DNA from: DAOMOD01 sp964526035
GTDB lineage: Bacteria > Pseudomonadota > Gammaproteobacteria > Xanthomonadales > BPKI01
DNA: 5,867 nucleotides
Reading direction: 5' to 3'
NCBI GenBank assembly: GCA_964526035.1
Contig: CAZGKE010000194.1
Location: 1-5,867 of the forward strand
Shown here in pieces: positions 1 to 5,867 of the stretch. Under the pieces are notes generated by a model that searched no databases, was not told the DNA's origin, and was given only the letters and a program-made list of their open reading frames with translations. A program made the position numbers and the translations under genes. Position 1 is the stretch's first letter; every line of letters starts with the position of its first letter.

Positions 1-149
1 GAGCCGAATCCGCAGCGCGATTTCGGCAACCTAATTGCGGAACACCACACTAGTGGCCGTAGCCCACCAACGGAAATAACCTTTGCGCCCGGTGCCATGC
101 CCTGCGGTCATGACTCGTCGCCTGCCACTGCGATTACGCTGGGCGCGTT

Positions 150-224
150 TGTAGGAGCCCACCCGTGGGCGACCGGCGTTGCGGCAGGCCGGGAAGGCGG
201 GTCGCCCACCCGTGGGCTCCTACA
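150..224. repeat. REP doublet (REPIN), GTAG-type, two inverted REP units
   Basis: Two REP-like units face each other. Arm 150-174 and arm 200-224 are reverse complements at 23 of 25 positions, separated by 25 bases. Each unit begins, read from its outer end, with GTAGGA. Each also contains its own small hairpin, GCCCAC-CC-GTGGGC, at 157-170 and 204-217 on the plus strand. The only mismatches between the arms are the two loop bases. A GTAG head followed by an imperfect palindrome is the hallmark of REP sequences in Stenotrophomonas, Xanthomonas relatives and Pseudomonas, which are mobilised in trans by RAYT (TnpA-REP) transposases. No such transposase is in the window. In RNA the pair could fold into one long stem or two short hairpins. 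It lies in the intergenic space before a transcription unit, as REPs usually do. Confidence 0.9.
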
Positions 225-289
225 GGAATCGCTGCCCGTCGAGCCGACTATGATGAACTTCTCGTCCATACTGTCACCGCTGCACTGTT

Positions 290-315
290 GTCGTGGCCTG
301 CCGCGCCGCCACGAC
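290..315. repeat. 8-bp perfect inverted repeat in the leader of the cysB-like gene
   Basis: GTCGTGGC at 290-297 is repeated as GCCACGAC at 308-315 with a 10-base spacer. It ends 12 bases before the AGGA ribosome binding site and 25 before the ATG. If it lies within the transcript it would form a GC-rich hairpin near the translation start; if upstream of the transcript it could be an operator. The right arm's CCACGAC recurs at 318-324, and ACGAC occurs again at 331-335. Chance occurrence in GC-rich DNA is possible, and no function is established. Confidence 0.45.
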
Positions 316-327
316 TTCCACGACAGC

Positions 328-331
328 AGGA
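328..331 (+). promoter_or_regulatory. Ribosome binding site of the cysB-like gene
   Basis: AGGA lies 9 bases before the ATG at 341. It supports that start over the in-frame upstream GTG at 293, which would add 16 residues that do not belong to the LysR winged-helix domain. Confidence 0.65.
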
Positions 332-340
332 CGACACGCC

Positions 341-1312
341 ATGACACTCACCCAGCTCCGCTACTTCGTCGCCATCGTCGACTCGGGTCTCAACATCACG
401 CTGGCGGCCGAGCGCGTGCACGCCACGCAGCCGGGTCTGTCCAAGCAGATCAAGCAGCTTGAGGACGAGCTCGGCGTCCTCCTGTTCAATCGCGGCGGGC
501 GCAGCCTGGAGGCGCTGACGCCGGCGGGGCGCGAGATCCTCGAGCGCGCCCGACGCATGCTGGCCGAGGCCGACAACATCCGCTCATGGGCCGCCAACCA
601 GCGCGGCGAGACGGACGGCAGCCTCACCGTGGTCACCACCCACACCCAGGCACGCTACGTGCTGCCCGGTCCGGTGTCGGAACTGAAGCACGCCTTTCCG
701 CGCCTCAGCCTGCACCTGGAGCCGGCTGGCGACGCCGAGGTGATGGAGCGCCTGCGCAGCGGCGAGGCCGACCTCGCCCTGATCAGCAGCGTCGACGCGC
801 CACCCGAAGGCGGACTGGCGGTGCCGCTGTTCCGCTGGCAAAGACGGGTGCTGGTGCCGCGTGGCCATGCCCTGGCCAAGGCCGGTGCGGCACACGACCT
901 GGCCGCGCTGGCGGCGTTCCCGCTGGTCAGCTACGAGTCCTCGCTGCGCCCGGAATCGTCGTTGCGTCGCGCCTTCGAGGCGGCCGGCTTCGCCCCCGAA
1001 TTCGCGGTCACGGCGCGCGATGCCGACCTGATCAAGACCTATGTGCGCGCTGGACTGGGCGTCGGCATTCTGGCCGAGATGGCGCTGCTGGCGTCCGACG
1101 AAGACGACCTGCTGGCCCTGCCCGCCCCCGAGGCCCTGCCCGAATGCACGGCGTGGGCGGTGCTGCCGCCGCAGCGCGTGGTGCGCGACTACACCCTGCA
1201 GCTTCTGCTTCGGCTGGCGCCATGGCTCGACCACCACGACCTCAAGCGCACCCTGAGCGGCGCCCAGGCCGCCGCGTGGCCAAACCCGCCGCGCTGGCAG
1301 CAGCCGCTATAA
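341..1312 (+). CDS. cysB: LysR-type transcriptional regulator, CysB/Cbl family
   Basis: DNA-binding regulator of the CysB type, which in enterobacteria activates cysteine biosynthesis and sulfur assimilation genes in response to N-acetylserine, antagonised by sulfide or thiosulfate. The product has 323 residues (E. coli CysB: 324). The N-terminal winged helix-turn-helix spans about residues 3-62 (MTLTQLRYF start, ATQPGLSKQIKQLEDELG, LTPAG). The effector domain begins near 94. TTHTQARY at 99-106 matches the CysB anion-binding segment, with Thr100, Thr102 and Gln103 at the same numbers. DADLIKTYVRAGLGVGIL at 227-244 is the other CysB signature. Position 149 is Ser rather than Thr. The loop that in enterobacterial CysB contains the Thr202 ligand reads ESSLRPESS here (199-207), so ligand preference may differ. 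The ATG at 341 is chosen because it begins the conserved domain and has AGGA 9 bases upstream. CysB family membership is sure; true CysB as against a Cbl/SsuR-like paralogue is less so, because no sulfur gene is in view. Confidence 0.88.
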   Translation: MTLTQLRYFVAIVDSGLNITLAAERVHATQPGLSKQIKQLEDELGVLLFNRGGRSLEALTPAGREILERARRMLAEADNIRSWAANQRGETDGSLTVVTTHTQARYVLPGPVSELKHAFPRLSLHLEPAGDAEVMERLRSGEADLALISSVDAPPEGGLAVPLFRWQRRVLVPRGHALAKAGAAHDLAALAAFPLVSYESSLRPESSLRRAFEAAGFAPEFAVTARDADLIKTYVRAGLGVGILAEMALLASDEDDLLALPAPEALPECTAWAVLPPQRVVRDYTLQLLLRLAPWLDHHDLKRTLSGAQAAAWPNPPRWQQPL

Positions 1313-1313
1313 T
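1308..1313 (+). promoter_or_regulatory. Probable -10 element for the zinc-finger/envelope gene cluster
   Basis: A perfect TATAAT hexamer overlaps the TAA stop (1310-1312) of the regulator gene and is flanked by a CCGC/GCGG dyad (1304-1307, 1315-1318). With a start point about 7 bases downstream (near 1320), the leader before the ATG at 1348 would be about 28 bases. In such GC-rich DNA an exact consensus just before a gene is unlikely to be chance. No good -35 hexamer is seen at the normal distance (around 1285-1290 reads CCCGCC), and there is no extended -10 TG, so activator dependence is possible. This is prediction only. Confidence 0.5.
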
Positions 1314-1347
1314 CGCGGTCCTTCGTACTCAGCAAGCCCAGCCGCCC

Positions 1348-1599
1348 ATGCGCCGCGACCCCGCCAGCGAAACCCTGATCCAGGCGAACGCCGAGAACGT
1401 CTATCAGATCGGCACGGCCGACCTGCCGCCGGCGTGCCCGATGCGCGGCACGCACCTGTGGAACTCGCACCCGCGCGTGTATCTGGCCGTCGAGGCGACC
1501 GGCAAAGCCAAATGTCCCTACTGCGGGGCCGTGTACGTGCTGGCGCAGGAGACGGCGGCGACCGAGGAAGCAGCGCACTCCGCAGCGCAGCCGGCGTGA
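1348..1599 (+). CDS. Small zinc-finger protein, CHCC type (NDUFS6-like zf-CHCC domain)
   Basis: An 83-residue soluble protein with a single predicted zinc site of the CHCC type: Cys30, His41, Cys56 and Cys59. The last two sit in KCPYCGAVYVL (55-65), and the histidine is in SHPRVYL (40-46). This spacing matches the family that includes bacterial zinc-finger domain-containing proteins and the NDUFS6 subunit of mitochondrial complex I. Family members are about 60-85 residues long; the bacterial function is not established. The tail after residue 68 is Ala/Glu-rich and probably disordered. The ATG at 1348 is the only plausible start, as no other ATG, GTG or TTG lies in frame between the regulator's stop and it. 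No strong Shine-Dalgarno is seen. It ends 15 bases before the glycosyltransferase start, so co-transcription with the envelope genes is likely. Family identity is good; role is unknown. Confidence 0.87.
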   Translation: MRRDPASETLIQANAENVYQIGTADLPPACPMRGTHLWNSHPRVYLAVEATGKAKCPYCGAVYVLAQETAATEEAAHSAAQPA

Positions 1600-1606
1600 C
1601 GTCGCC

Positions 1607-1609
1607 AGG
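1607..1609 (+). promoter_or_regulatory. Ribosome binding site for the GTG-started glycosyltransferase
   Basis: AGG (within CCAGGC) lies 5 bases before the GTG at 1615. It supports the GTG start, which places the conserved first beta strand (VVQLLPSL) directly at the N-terminus, as usual in this family. Confidence 0.4.
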
Positions 1610-1614
1610 CTGAC

Positions 1615-2721
1615 GTGCCGCTCACCGTCGTCCAGCTGCTGCCGTCCCTGGATGCCGGCGGCGCAGAACGCTCGACGCTCGAAATCGCGGCTGCGCTGAC
1701 TGGGCAAGGCCATCGCGCCATCGTGGTATCCGCGGGCGGCCGTCTGGTGCCTGCACTGCAGGCCGCCGGCGGTGAGCACCACACGCTCGACATCGGCAGC
1801 AAGCACATCGCCACCTGGCTGCGCGCGGGTGCACTGGCGCGGCTTCTGGCAGAGCTTCGACCGGACATCGTCCACGCGCGCTCGCGCCTGCCGGGCTGGC
1901 TGGGCTGGCGGGCGTTGAAGCGACGCGCCCTGCGCGACTCGCATTTCGTCACCACGGTGCATGGCCTCAACCGTCCGGGACGATGGTCGTCAGTCCTCAC
2001 CCGCGGCGAGCGCGTGATTGCGGTATCCGACACGGTGAAAGCGCACCTGCTGCAGCACTACCCCGCGCTCGATCCGCAACGCATCCGCGTCATTCCGCGC
2101 GGCATCGATCCCGCCGCCTTTCCGCGCGGACACCAGCCGTCGGCGCAGTGGCGCGAAAGTTTCTTCGCGGCCTTTCCCAATCTTCGCGGGGGTCGCCTGC
2201 TGACCCTGCCCGGACGCGGCACGCGACTGAAAGGTCACGCGCACGCCATCGGCCTGCTCGCCGCGCTGCGCGCCGAAGGCATCGATGCGCGCCTGCTGCT
2301 GCTCGGCGCCAGCGGCACCGGGCGCGACGGTTACCTGGAAGAACTGACGGCGCTGTCGGCCAGGCTCGGCGTGGCCGATTTCATGGCGGTCAGCGCGCAA
2401 CGCGACGATGTAAGCGACGTGCTCGCCGCCAGCGACATCGTGCTGCAGCTTTCGACGCAGGCGGAAGCCTTCGGCCGCACCGTGATCGAAGCGCTGTCGC
2501 TGGGCCGACCGGTGCTGGGCTTCGACCACGGCGGCGTCGGCGAGCTGCTGCGCGAACACTACCCCGAGGGCTGCACGCCGCTGCGCGACCCGCTGGCGCT
2601 GGCCGAGCGGGCGCGTTCGCTGCTCGCCGCCGCGCCGCCGGTTCCGCCGCTCACGGGCTGTCTGCTGGGCGACATGCAGGCCGCCACCCTGGCGGTCTAC
2701 CGCGAACTGGTGCCGGCATGA
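1615..2721 (+). CDS. GT-B glycosyltransferase, family 4-like (LPS core/glycan type)
   Basis: A 368-residue retaining-type GT-B glycosyltransferase expected to act at the cytoplasmic face, moving a sugar from a nucleotide donor to a lipid-linked or LPS core acceptor. The N-terminal Rossmann half has VVQLLPSLDAGGAERSTLEI (5-24), with the GGAER loop at 15-19, then RSRLPGW (89-95), TVHG (114-117) and VSDTVK (137-142). The linker carries VIPRGIDP (159-166). The C-terminal donor half has PGRGTRLKGH (199-208) and the family E-x7-E motif Glu284 to Glu292 (EAFGRTVIE), followed by GRPVLGFDHGGVGELL. There is no signal peptide or membrane segment. The start is GTG. The RSRxPxW and PRGIDP features recall LPS-core mannosyl- or galactosyltransferases of the LpcC type, but donor and acceptor cannot be read from the sequence. 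Its stop overlaps the ligase start by ATGA, implying coupled translation. Confidence 0.92.
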   Translation: MPLTVVQLLPSLDAGGAERSTLEIAAALTGQGHRAIVVSAGGRLVPALQAAGGEHHTLDIGSKHIATWLRAGALARLLAELRPDIVHARSRLPGWLGWRALKRRALRDSHFVTTVHGLNRPGRWSSVLTRGERVIAVSDTVKAHLLQHYPALDPQRIRVIPRGIDPAAFPRGHQPSAQWRESFFAAFPNLRGGRLLTLPGRGTRLKGHAHAIGLLAALRAEGIDARLLLLGASGTGRDGYLEELTALSARLGVADFMAVSAQRDDVSDVLAASDIVLQLSTQAEAFGRTVIEALSLGRPVLGFDHGGVGELLREHYPEGCTPLRDPLALAERARSLLAAAPPVPPLTGCLLGDMQAATLAVYRELVPA

Positions 2722-3938
2722 CCTGGACGGCGCGCCACGGCTGGCTGCTGCTGCTCGCGGTGCTGGTGCTGCTGCCGATCGGGCGCATGGCGGAGCTTCC
2801 GCTGCTTGTATCCGCCTTGATCGGCCTGTGGCTGCTGGCCCGCGATCCGCGGGCCCTGTGGTCGGACGACCGCGTGCGCCTGGCCTGCGGCCTGTTCCTT
2901 GCCTACTGGCTGCCGCAGCTCGTCTCCGCTTTCGGCGCAGTGGCGCCCGAGAAAGCCTGGACCGAGGTCGGCGCCGACCTGCGCTTCCTGCTTTTCGCGA
3001 TCTTCGCGATGGCCGCACTGCCCGATGCCGCTGCGCTGCGCCGCCTGCTGTCCGGTGCTTCGCTGATCATCGGCCTGTGGGTGGCCGACGCCGTGGTGCA
3101 GATGCTGAGCGGCTTCAGTCTCGGTGGTGAAGCGACGGCGGACCGACTCAGCGGCATCTTCGGCGCCGACAATCTGAAGCTCGGCCCGGTGCTGGCGGTG
3201 ACCGCACCGCTGCTGCTGTGGCCATTCGGTCGGCGCTTCGGCGTGCCCGCCACCCTTGCGTTGGCCACCGTGGTGCTGGCGGTGATCATGCTGGCCGGTT
3301 CGCGCGCGGCCTGGCTGATGTATGCGTTGGTGCTGCTGGCCATGGTCTGGCGCACGGCACCGACTGCGGCGCTTACCCTGCGCAACGTGGCTCTGGTGAC
3401 CGCCATGATGGCCGGCGTCATCCTGGCCACCTACCAGTTGTCGGAGCGTTTTGCGGTGCGCGTGGATCGCACGGCGGCATTGCTTTCGGGCGACACCGAA
3501 CAGGTCGATATCGCGCTCGCCGGACGCCTGCCGATCTGGCGCACGGCGCTGGTGATGGCCGCGGCCAATCCCCTGAACGGCGTCGGGGTGCGCGGCTTCC
3601 GTCACGCCTATCCCGAATACGCCGCCGACGACGACCCCTGGGTTGGCTTTGATGGCGATCCCCAGGGAGGCGCGTTCCACGCCCATCAGATCGTGCTGGA
3701 GATCATTTCCGAGACCGGGTTCGCCGGGCTGGCCCTGTGGCTGTGGGGCATCTGGCTTGCAGTGCTCGCCTGGTCGCGAAGCCATGTCGAGGTGCGGCGC
3801 GAAGCCTTTCCGCTGGCGCTGGCGCTTGGCGTCATGGTGTTTCCCTTCAACACCCACCTTGCCTTCTACTCCAGCTTCTGGGGTCTTGTCCTGTGGTGGT
3901 TGCTGGCGCTGTACGTCGCCGCATTGCGCAGACCATGA
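2718..3938 (+). CDS. O-antigen ligase/polymerase family membrane protein (Wzy_C domain)
   Basis: A 406-residue polytopic inner-membrane protein, likely transferring or polymerising undecaprenyl-linked glycan on the periplasmic side. Hydrophobic segments run from residue 9 onward (about 9-20, 27-41, 55-70, 88-100, 112-130, 155-170, 176-193, 197-211, 223-240, 335-353, 364-378, 384-402; boundaries approximate). The Wzy_C region includes GSRAAWL (194-200). The large periplasmic loop carries GRLPIW (269-274), NPLNGVGVRGFR and HAHQIVLEIISETGFAG (321-337). The last matches the WaaL/Wzy signature H[NSQ]-x9-G-x2-G exactly at His323, Gln324, Gly334 and Gly337. Arg195 and Arg270 are candidates for the conserved arginines. 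Length is typical for WaaL. The ATG overlaps the glycosyltransferase stop and there is no clear Shine-Dalgarno, so re-initiation is probable. Ligase, polymerase and protein-glycosylation ligase cannot be told apart from sequence alone; the neighbouring acyltransferase favours an LPS role. Confidence 0.9.
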   Translation: MTWTARHGWLLLLAVLVLLPIGRMAELPLLVSALIGLWLLARDPRALWSDDRVRLACGLFLAYWLPQLVSAFGAVAPEKAWTEVGADLRFLLFAIFAMAALPDAAALRRLLSGASLIIGLWVADAVVQMLSGFSLGGEATADRLSGIFGADNLKLGPVLAVTAPLLLWPFGRRFGVPATLALATVVLAVIMLAGSRAAWLMYALVLLAMVWRTAPTAALTLRNVALVTAMMAGVILATYQLSERFAVRVDRTAALLSGDTEQVDIALAGRLPIWRTALVMAAANPLNGVGVRGFRHAYPEYAADDDPWVGFDGDPQGGAFHAHQIVLEIISETGFAGLALWLWGIWLAVLAWSRSHVEVRREAFPLALALGVMVFPFNTHLAFYSSFWGLVLWWLLALYVAALRRP

Positions 3939-4843
3939 ACGCGCGCCCCTGCATTCTTGCAGCGCTTGGGTTCCTGCCGCTTCGCCTGATCGCACGCCTC
4001 CCATGGAGCTGGCTGCCGGTGTTGGGCGGTGGCCTGGGTCGTCTGCTTGGGCTTCTGCTGCTGACGCGTCGACGCATCGCCCGCCGCAATATCGAGCTGT
4101 GCTTTCCCGAGCTCGATGCCCGCGATCGCGAAATACTGCTGGCTGCCAACCTGCGCGCCAGCGGCATCGGCCTGCTCGAAATCCTCGCGGCGTGGTTCCG
4201 CCCCGCACTGGGAGCGAACCGCGTCGAGCTGGTCGGCGCCGAGCACCTGCCGGAGCCGGGCACGCCGTTGCTCCTGCTCACCGCGCACTTCACGCCGGTC
4301 GATCTCGGCGCGCGACTGCTGGTCGAAGCGCTCGGTCGTCGACTCGACGTGCTGGTCCGGCGCAACAACCGCGGCTGTATCGAGCAGATCATCGAGCGCG
4401 GTCGCCTGGGCTACGCGCGCCAGACCGTGGCCAAAGGCGACGCCCGCGCCCTGGTGCGCGCGCTGCGCGACGGTCCCGGCGTGCTCTATGCACCCGACCA
4501 GCACTTCCGCCAGGGGGCCGCCCATCTGCCCTTCTTCGGTGTGCCCGCGTCCACACTTCTGGCCGCGCCTCGTCTCGCACGCTCGACGAACGCCAGCATC
4601 GTGCTGTACGCCTTCCGCCGCCTCGACGACGGTCGCTACCGCCTTGAGCTGGAACCGGTGCCGGCCGACTGGCCGCGCCTTGACGCCGAGGCGTTCACGC
4701 GACGCTGGCTGGAATGGCTGGAACTCAAGGTGCGCCTGGCGCCCGAACAATATCTTTGGGTCCACCGCCGCTTCCGCAGCGCCTCGCCCGGATCGCCGTC
4801 GCTGTACGAAGCGCGCGATCTGCGCGCCAAGCATCGCGACTGA
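3935..4843 (+). CDS. LpxL/HtrB-family lipid A (lysophospholipid) acyltransferase
   Basis: A 302-residue inner-membrane-associated acyltransferase of the LpxL/LpxM/HtrB family (E. coli LpxL: 306), which adds secondary acyl chains from acyl-ACP to Kdo-lipid A. An N-terminal hydrophobic stretch lies at about 6-43, followed by the basic RRRIARRNIELCFPEL (46-60), with the family's RRNI-x-LCFPEL block. The catalytic H-x4-D is His118 to Asp123 (AHFTPVDLGARLL). VRRNNR (141-146), PDQHFRQG (187-194), LPFFGVPAST (198-207) and LAR (214-216) are the substrate-pocket motifs. The end has LAPEQYLWVHRRFR (268-281), very like the E. coli sequence. All key residues are present, so it looks active. The start overlaps the ligase stop by ATGA with no obvious Shine-Dalgarno. 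It is the last gene of the unit and its stop is 8 bases from the convergent neighbour's stop. The chain transferred, and whether the acceptor is lipid A or another lipid, is unknown. Confidence 0.92.
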   Translation: MNARPCILAALGFLPLRLIARLPWSWLPVLGGGLGRLLGLLLLTRRRIARRNIELCFPELDARDREILLAANLRASGIGLLEILAAWFRPALGANRVELVGAEHLPEPGTPLLLLTAHFTPVDLGARLLVEALGRRLDVLVRRNNRGCIEQIIERGRLGYARQTVAKGDARALVRALRDGPGVLYAPDQHFRQGAAHLPFFGVPASTLLAAPRLARSTNASIVLYAFRRLDDGRYRLELEPVPADWPRLDAEAFTRRWLEWLELKVRLAPEQYLWVHRRFRSASPGSPSLYEARDLRAKHRD

Positions 4844-4851
4844 CGCGGCGG

Positions 4852-5867
4852 CTAGTCTCCGTCGGAGGGCGCCGGCCAGACCTGCACGATGGCTTCGGCG
4901 ACACCGCGGCCGTGCAGGCGCATGACGTCGAATCGCAATCCGTTCCAGAGTACGCTGTCGCCGACGCGTGGCGGCCGGCCAAGCTCCGCCAGGACCAGCC
5001 CGGATACGGACTCGACTTCGTCGTGCGCGATCTTCTTGCCCAGCGCTTCGCCAAGGATGTCCAGTCGCACCGTGCCGAACACGCGTTTGCGCCCGCCCGA
5101 CAGCGACACGATGTCGGGTACGTCCTCGGTCCCTTCTTCGACTTCGCCGACCACTTCGGCATAGAGGTCTTCCATGGTGACGGTGCCGGCGGTGCCGCCG
5201 TGCTCGTCCATCACCACCACCATCTGGTTGCGCACCCGCTGCATCGCCGCCAGCACCTCGTCGAGCGTGGCGGTTTCCGGCAGGTAGGCGGTCTCGCGGA
5301 TGTCCTCGCGGACGAGCGCCCGTCGTTCACGAAGAACGTCGAGGAGATCGCGGATGTGCGCGGTGCCGATGATGTGGTCGAGATCGATCTCGTACACCGG
5401 GTAGCGCGTATGAGGATGCTCGCTGATCAGGCGTGCGACGTCTTCGAAACTGGCGCCCTGACGAAGTCCGGTCACCAGCACGCGCGGCACCATCGCTTGC
5501 GCCGCGGTGAGGGCGCCGAAATCGACCAGTTCGTTGAAGACGCGCGCGGTCTCCTTGCCGAGCAGGCCCTCCGCCTGGCTCTGCCGGGCGACGCGCTGCA
5601 GCTCCAGCGGACTGTGCACCGCCCCACGCGCGCGGCGGAAGCCGACCAGGGAGAGCAAGCGAAGTCCGACCCAGTTGAGCACCAGCACCAGCGGGAACAG
5701 CAGCAGCGAGATGAGCTGCATCGGGCGCAGCACCCACAGCGCGGTCGCCGCCGAGTGGCTGATGGCGAGCGACTTCGGGATCATCTCGCCAAGCACGATG
5801 TGCAGGTAGGTCATGGCGCCGATCGCCAGCACCACGGCGATCGCATGCGCGCTGATCCAGGCGCCGA
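4852..5867 (-). CDS. CNNM/CorB-like protein: DUF21, CBS pair, CorC-type C-terminal domain (5' end missing)
   Basis: C-terminal 337 residues of a hemolysin-family/CNNM transporter-associated protein; the reading frame is open to the window edge, so the start and early membrane helices are outside. Numbering from the first visible codon: a DUF21 transmembrane region (10-75) with the GEMIPK motif (26-31), typical of the CNNM Mg2+ transport fold; first CBS domain about 124-178 (MVPR, HTRYPVYE); second CBS about 190-242 with VVVMDEHGGTAGTVTMEDL (217-233); an acidic link; and the CorC/HlyC domain about 250-330 (RVFGTVRLDIL, WNGLRFDVM). Relatives include YfjD/CorB, PaeA and MpfA, implicated in Mg2+ or cation/polyamine efflux. 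The CBS pair normally binds Mg-ATP. An in-frame GTG at 5833-5835 is not the start, because conserved DUF21 sequence precedes it. It converges on the acyltransferase gene with an 8-base gap and is likely transcribed independently. Confidence 0.93.
   Translation of the reverse strand, partial: GAWISAHAIAVVLAIGAMTYLHIVLGEMIPKSLAISHSAATALWVLRPMQLISLLLFPLVLVLNWVGLRLLSLVGFRRARGAVHSPLELQRVARQSQAEGLLGKETARVFNELVDFGALTAAQAMVPRVLVTGLRQGASFEDVARLISEHPHTRYPVYEIDLDHIIGTAHIRDLLDVLRERRALVREDIRETAYLPETATLDEVLAAMQRVRNQMVVVMDEHGGTAGTVTMEDLYAEVVGEVEEGTEDVPDIVSLSGGRKRVFGTVRLDILGEALGKKIAHDEVESVSGLVLAELGRPPRVGDSVLWNGLRFDVMRLHGRGVAEAIVQVWPAPSDGD

Larger units (their letters stand above)
1..340. other. Intergenic region upstream of the cysB-like gene
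   Basis: No convincing gene is visible here on either strand. The short open frames lack family resemblance and run through the repeat element. What can be seen is an AT-richer patch at about 28-36 and 70-82, an 8-bp palindrome CACTAGTG at 48-55, the paired REP element at 150-224, and an 8-bp inverted repeat at 290-315 just before the regulator's ribosome binding site. LysR regulators often sit opposite a target gene, so the left part could contain a divergent promoter. I could not identify convincing -35/-10 pairs, and the gene to the left is outside the window. Confidence 0.6.

Overview
The window looks like chromosomal DNA from a GC-rich gammaproteobacterium, most plausibly of the Xanthomonadales/Lysobacterales. 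The grounds are the strong G/C bias at third codon positions, a GTAG-headed REP doublet of the kind common in that order and in pseudomonads, and gammaproteobacterial-type CysB, LpxL and CNNM proteins. The taxonomic call is inference; no rRNA or other diagnostic marker is present.

Layout: positions 1-340 are non-coding and carry a paired inverted REP (REPIN) at 150-224 and a short inverted repeat at 290-315. A CysB-like LysR regulator follows (341-1312, +). Its stop codon lies inside a perfect TATAAT hexamer that probably serves as the -10 of the next transcription unit. That unit is four closely packed plus-strand genes: an 83-residue CHCC zinc-finger protein (1348-1599), a GT4-type glycosyltransferase with a GTG start (1615-2721), a polytopic O-antigen ligase/polymerase-family protein (2718-3938) and an LpxL/HtrB-family acyltransferase (3935-4843). 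The last three are joined by two ATGA stop/start overlaps, so they are probably translationally coupled. Converging on them with an 8-bp gap is the 3' part of a CNNM/CorB-like membrane protein (DUF21, CBS pair, CorC-type C-terminal domain; minus strand, 4852-5867) whose start lies beyond the right edge.

How they fit together: the glycosyltransferase, ligase and acyltransferase form an outer-membrane glycolipid module: sugar addition at the cytoplasmic face, periplasmic glycan transfer, and secondary acylation of lipid A or a related lipid. The zinc-finger protein is co-directional and probably co-transcribed, but its role is unknown. The regulator and the CNNM protein look like ordinary chromosomal neighbours. 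I see no phage, transposase, CRISPR or defence genes. No clearly new system is evident. The points most worth a second look are the REPIN, the apparently altered ligand pocket of the CysB homologue, the promoter/stop overlap, and the tightly coupled glycosyltransferase-ligase-acyltransferase trio.
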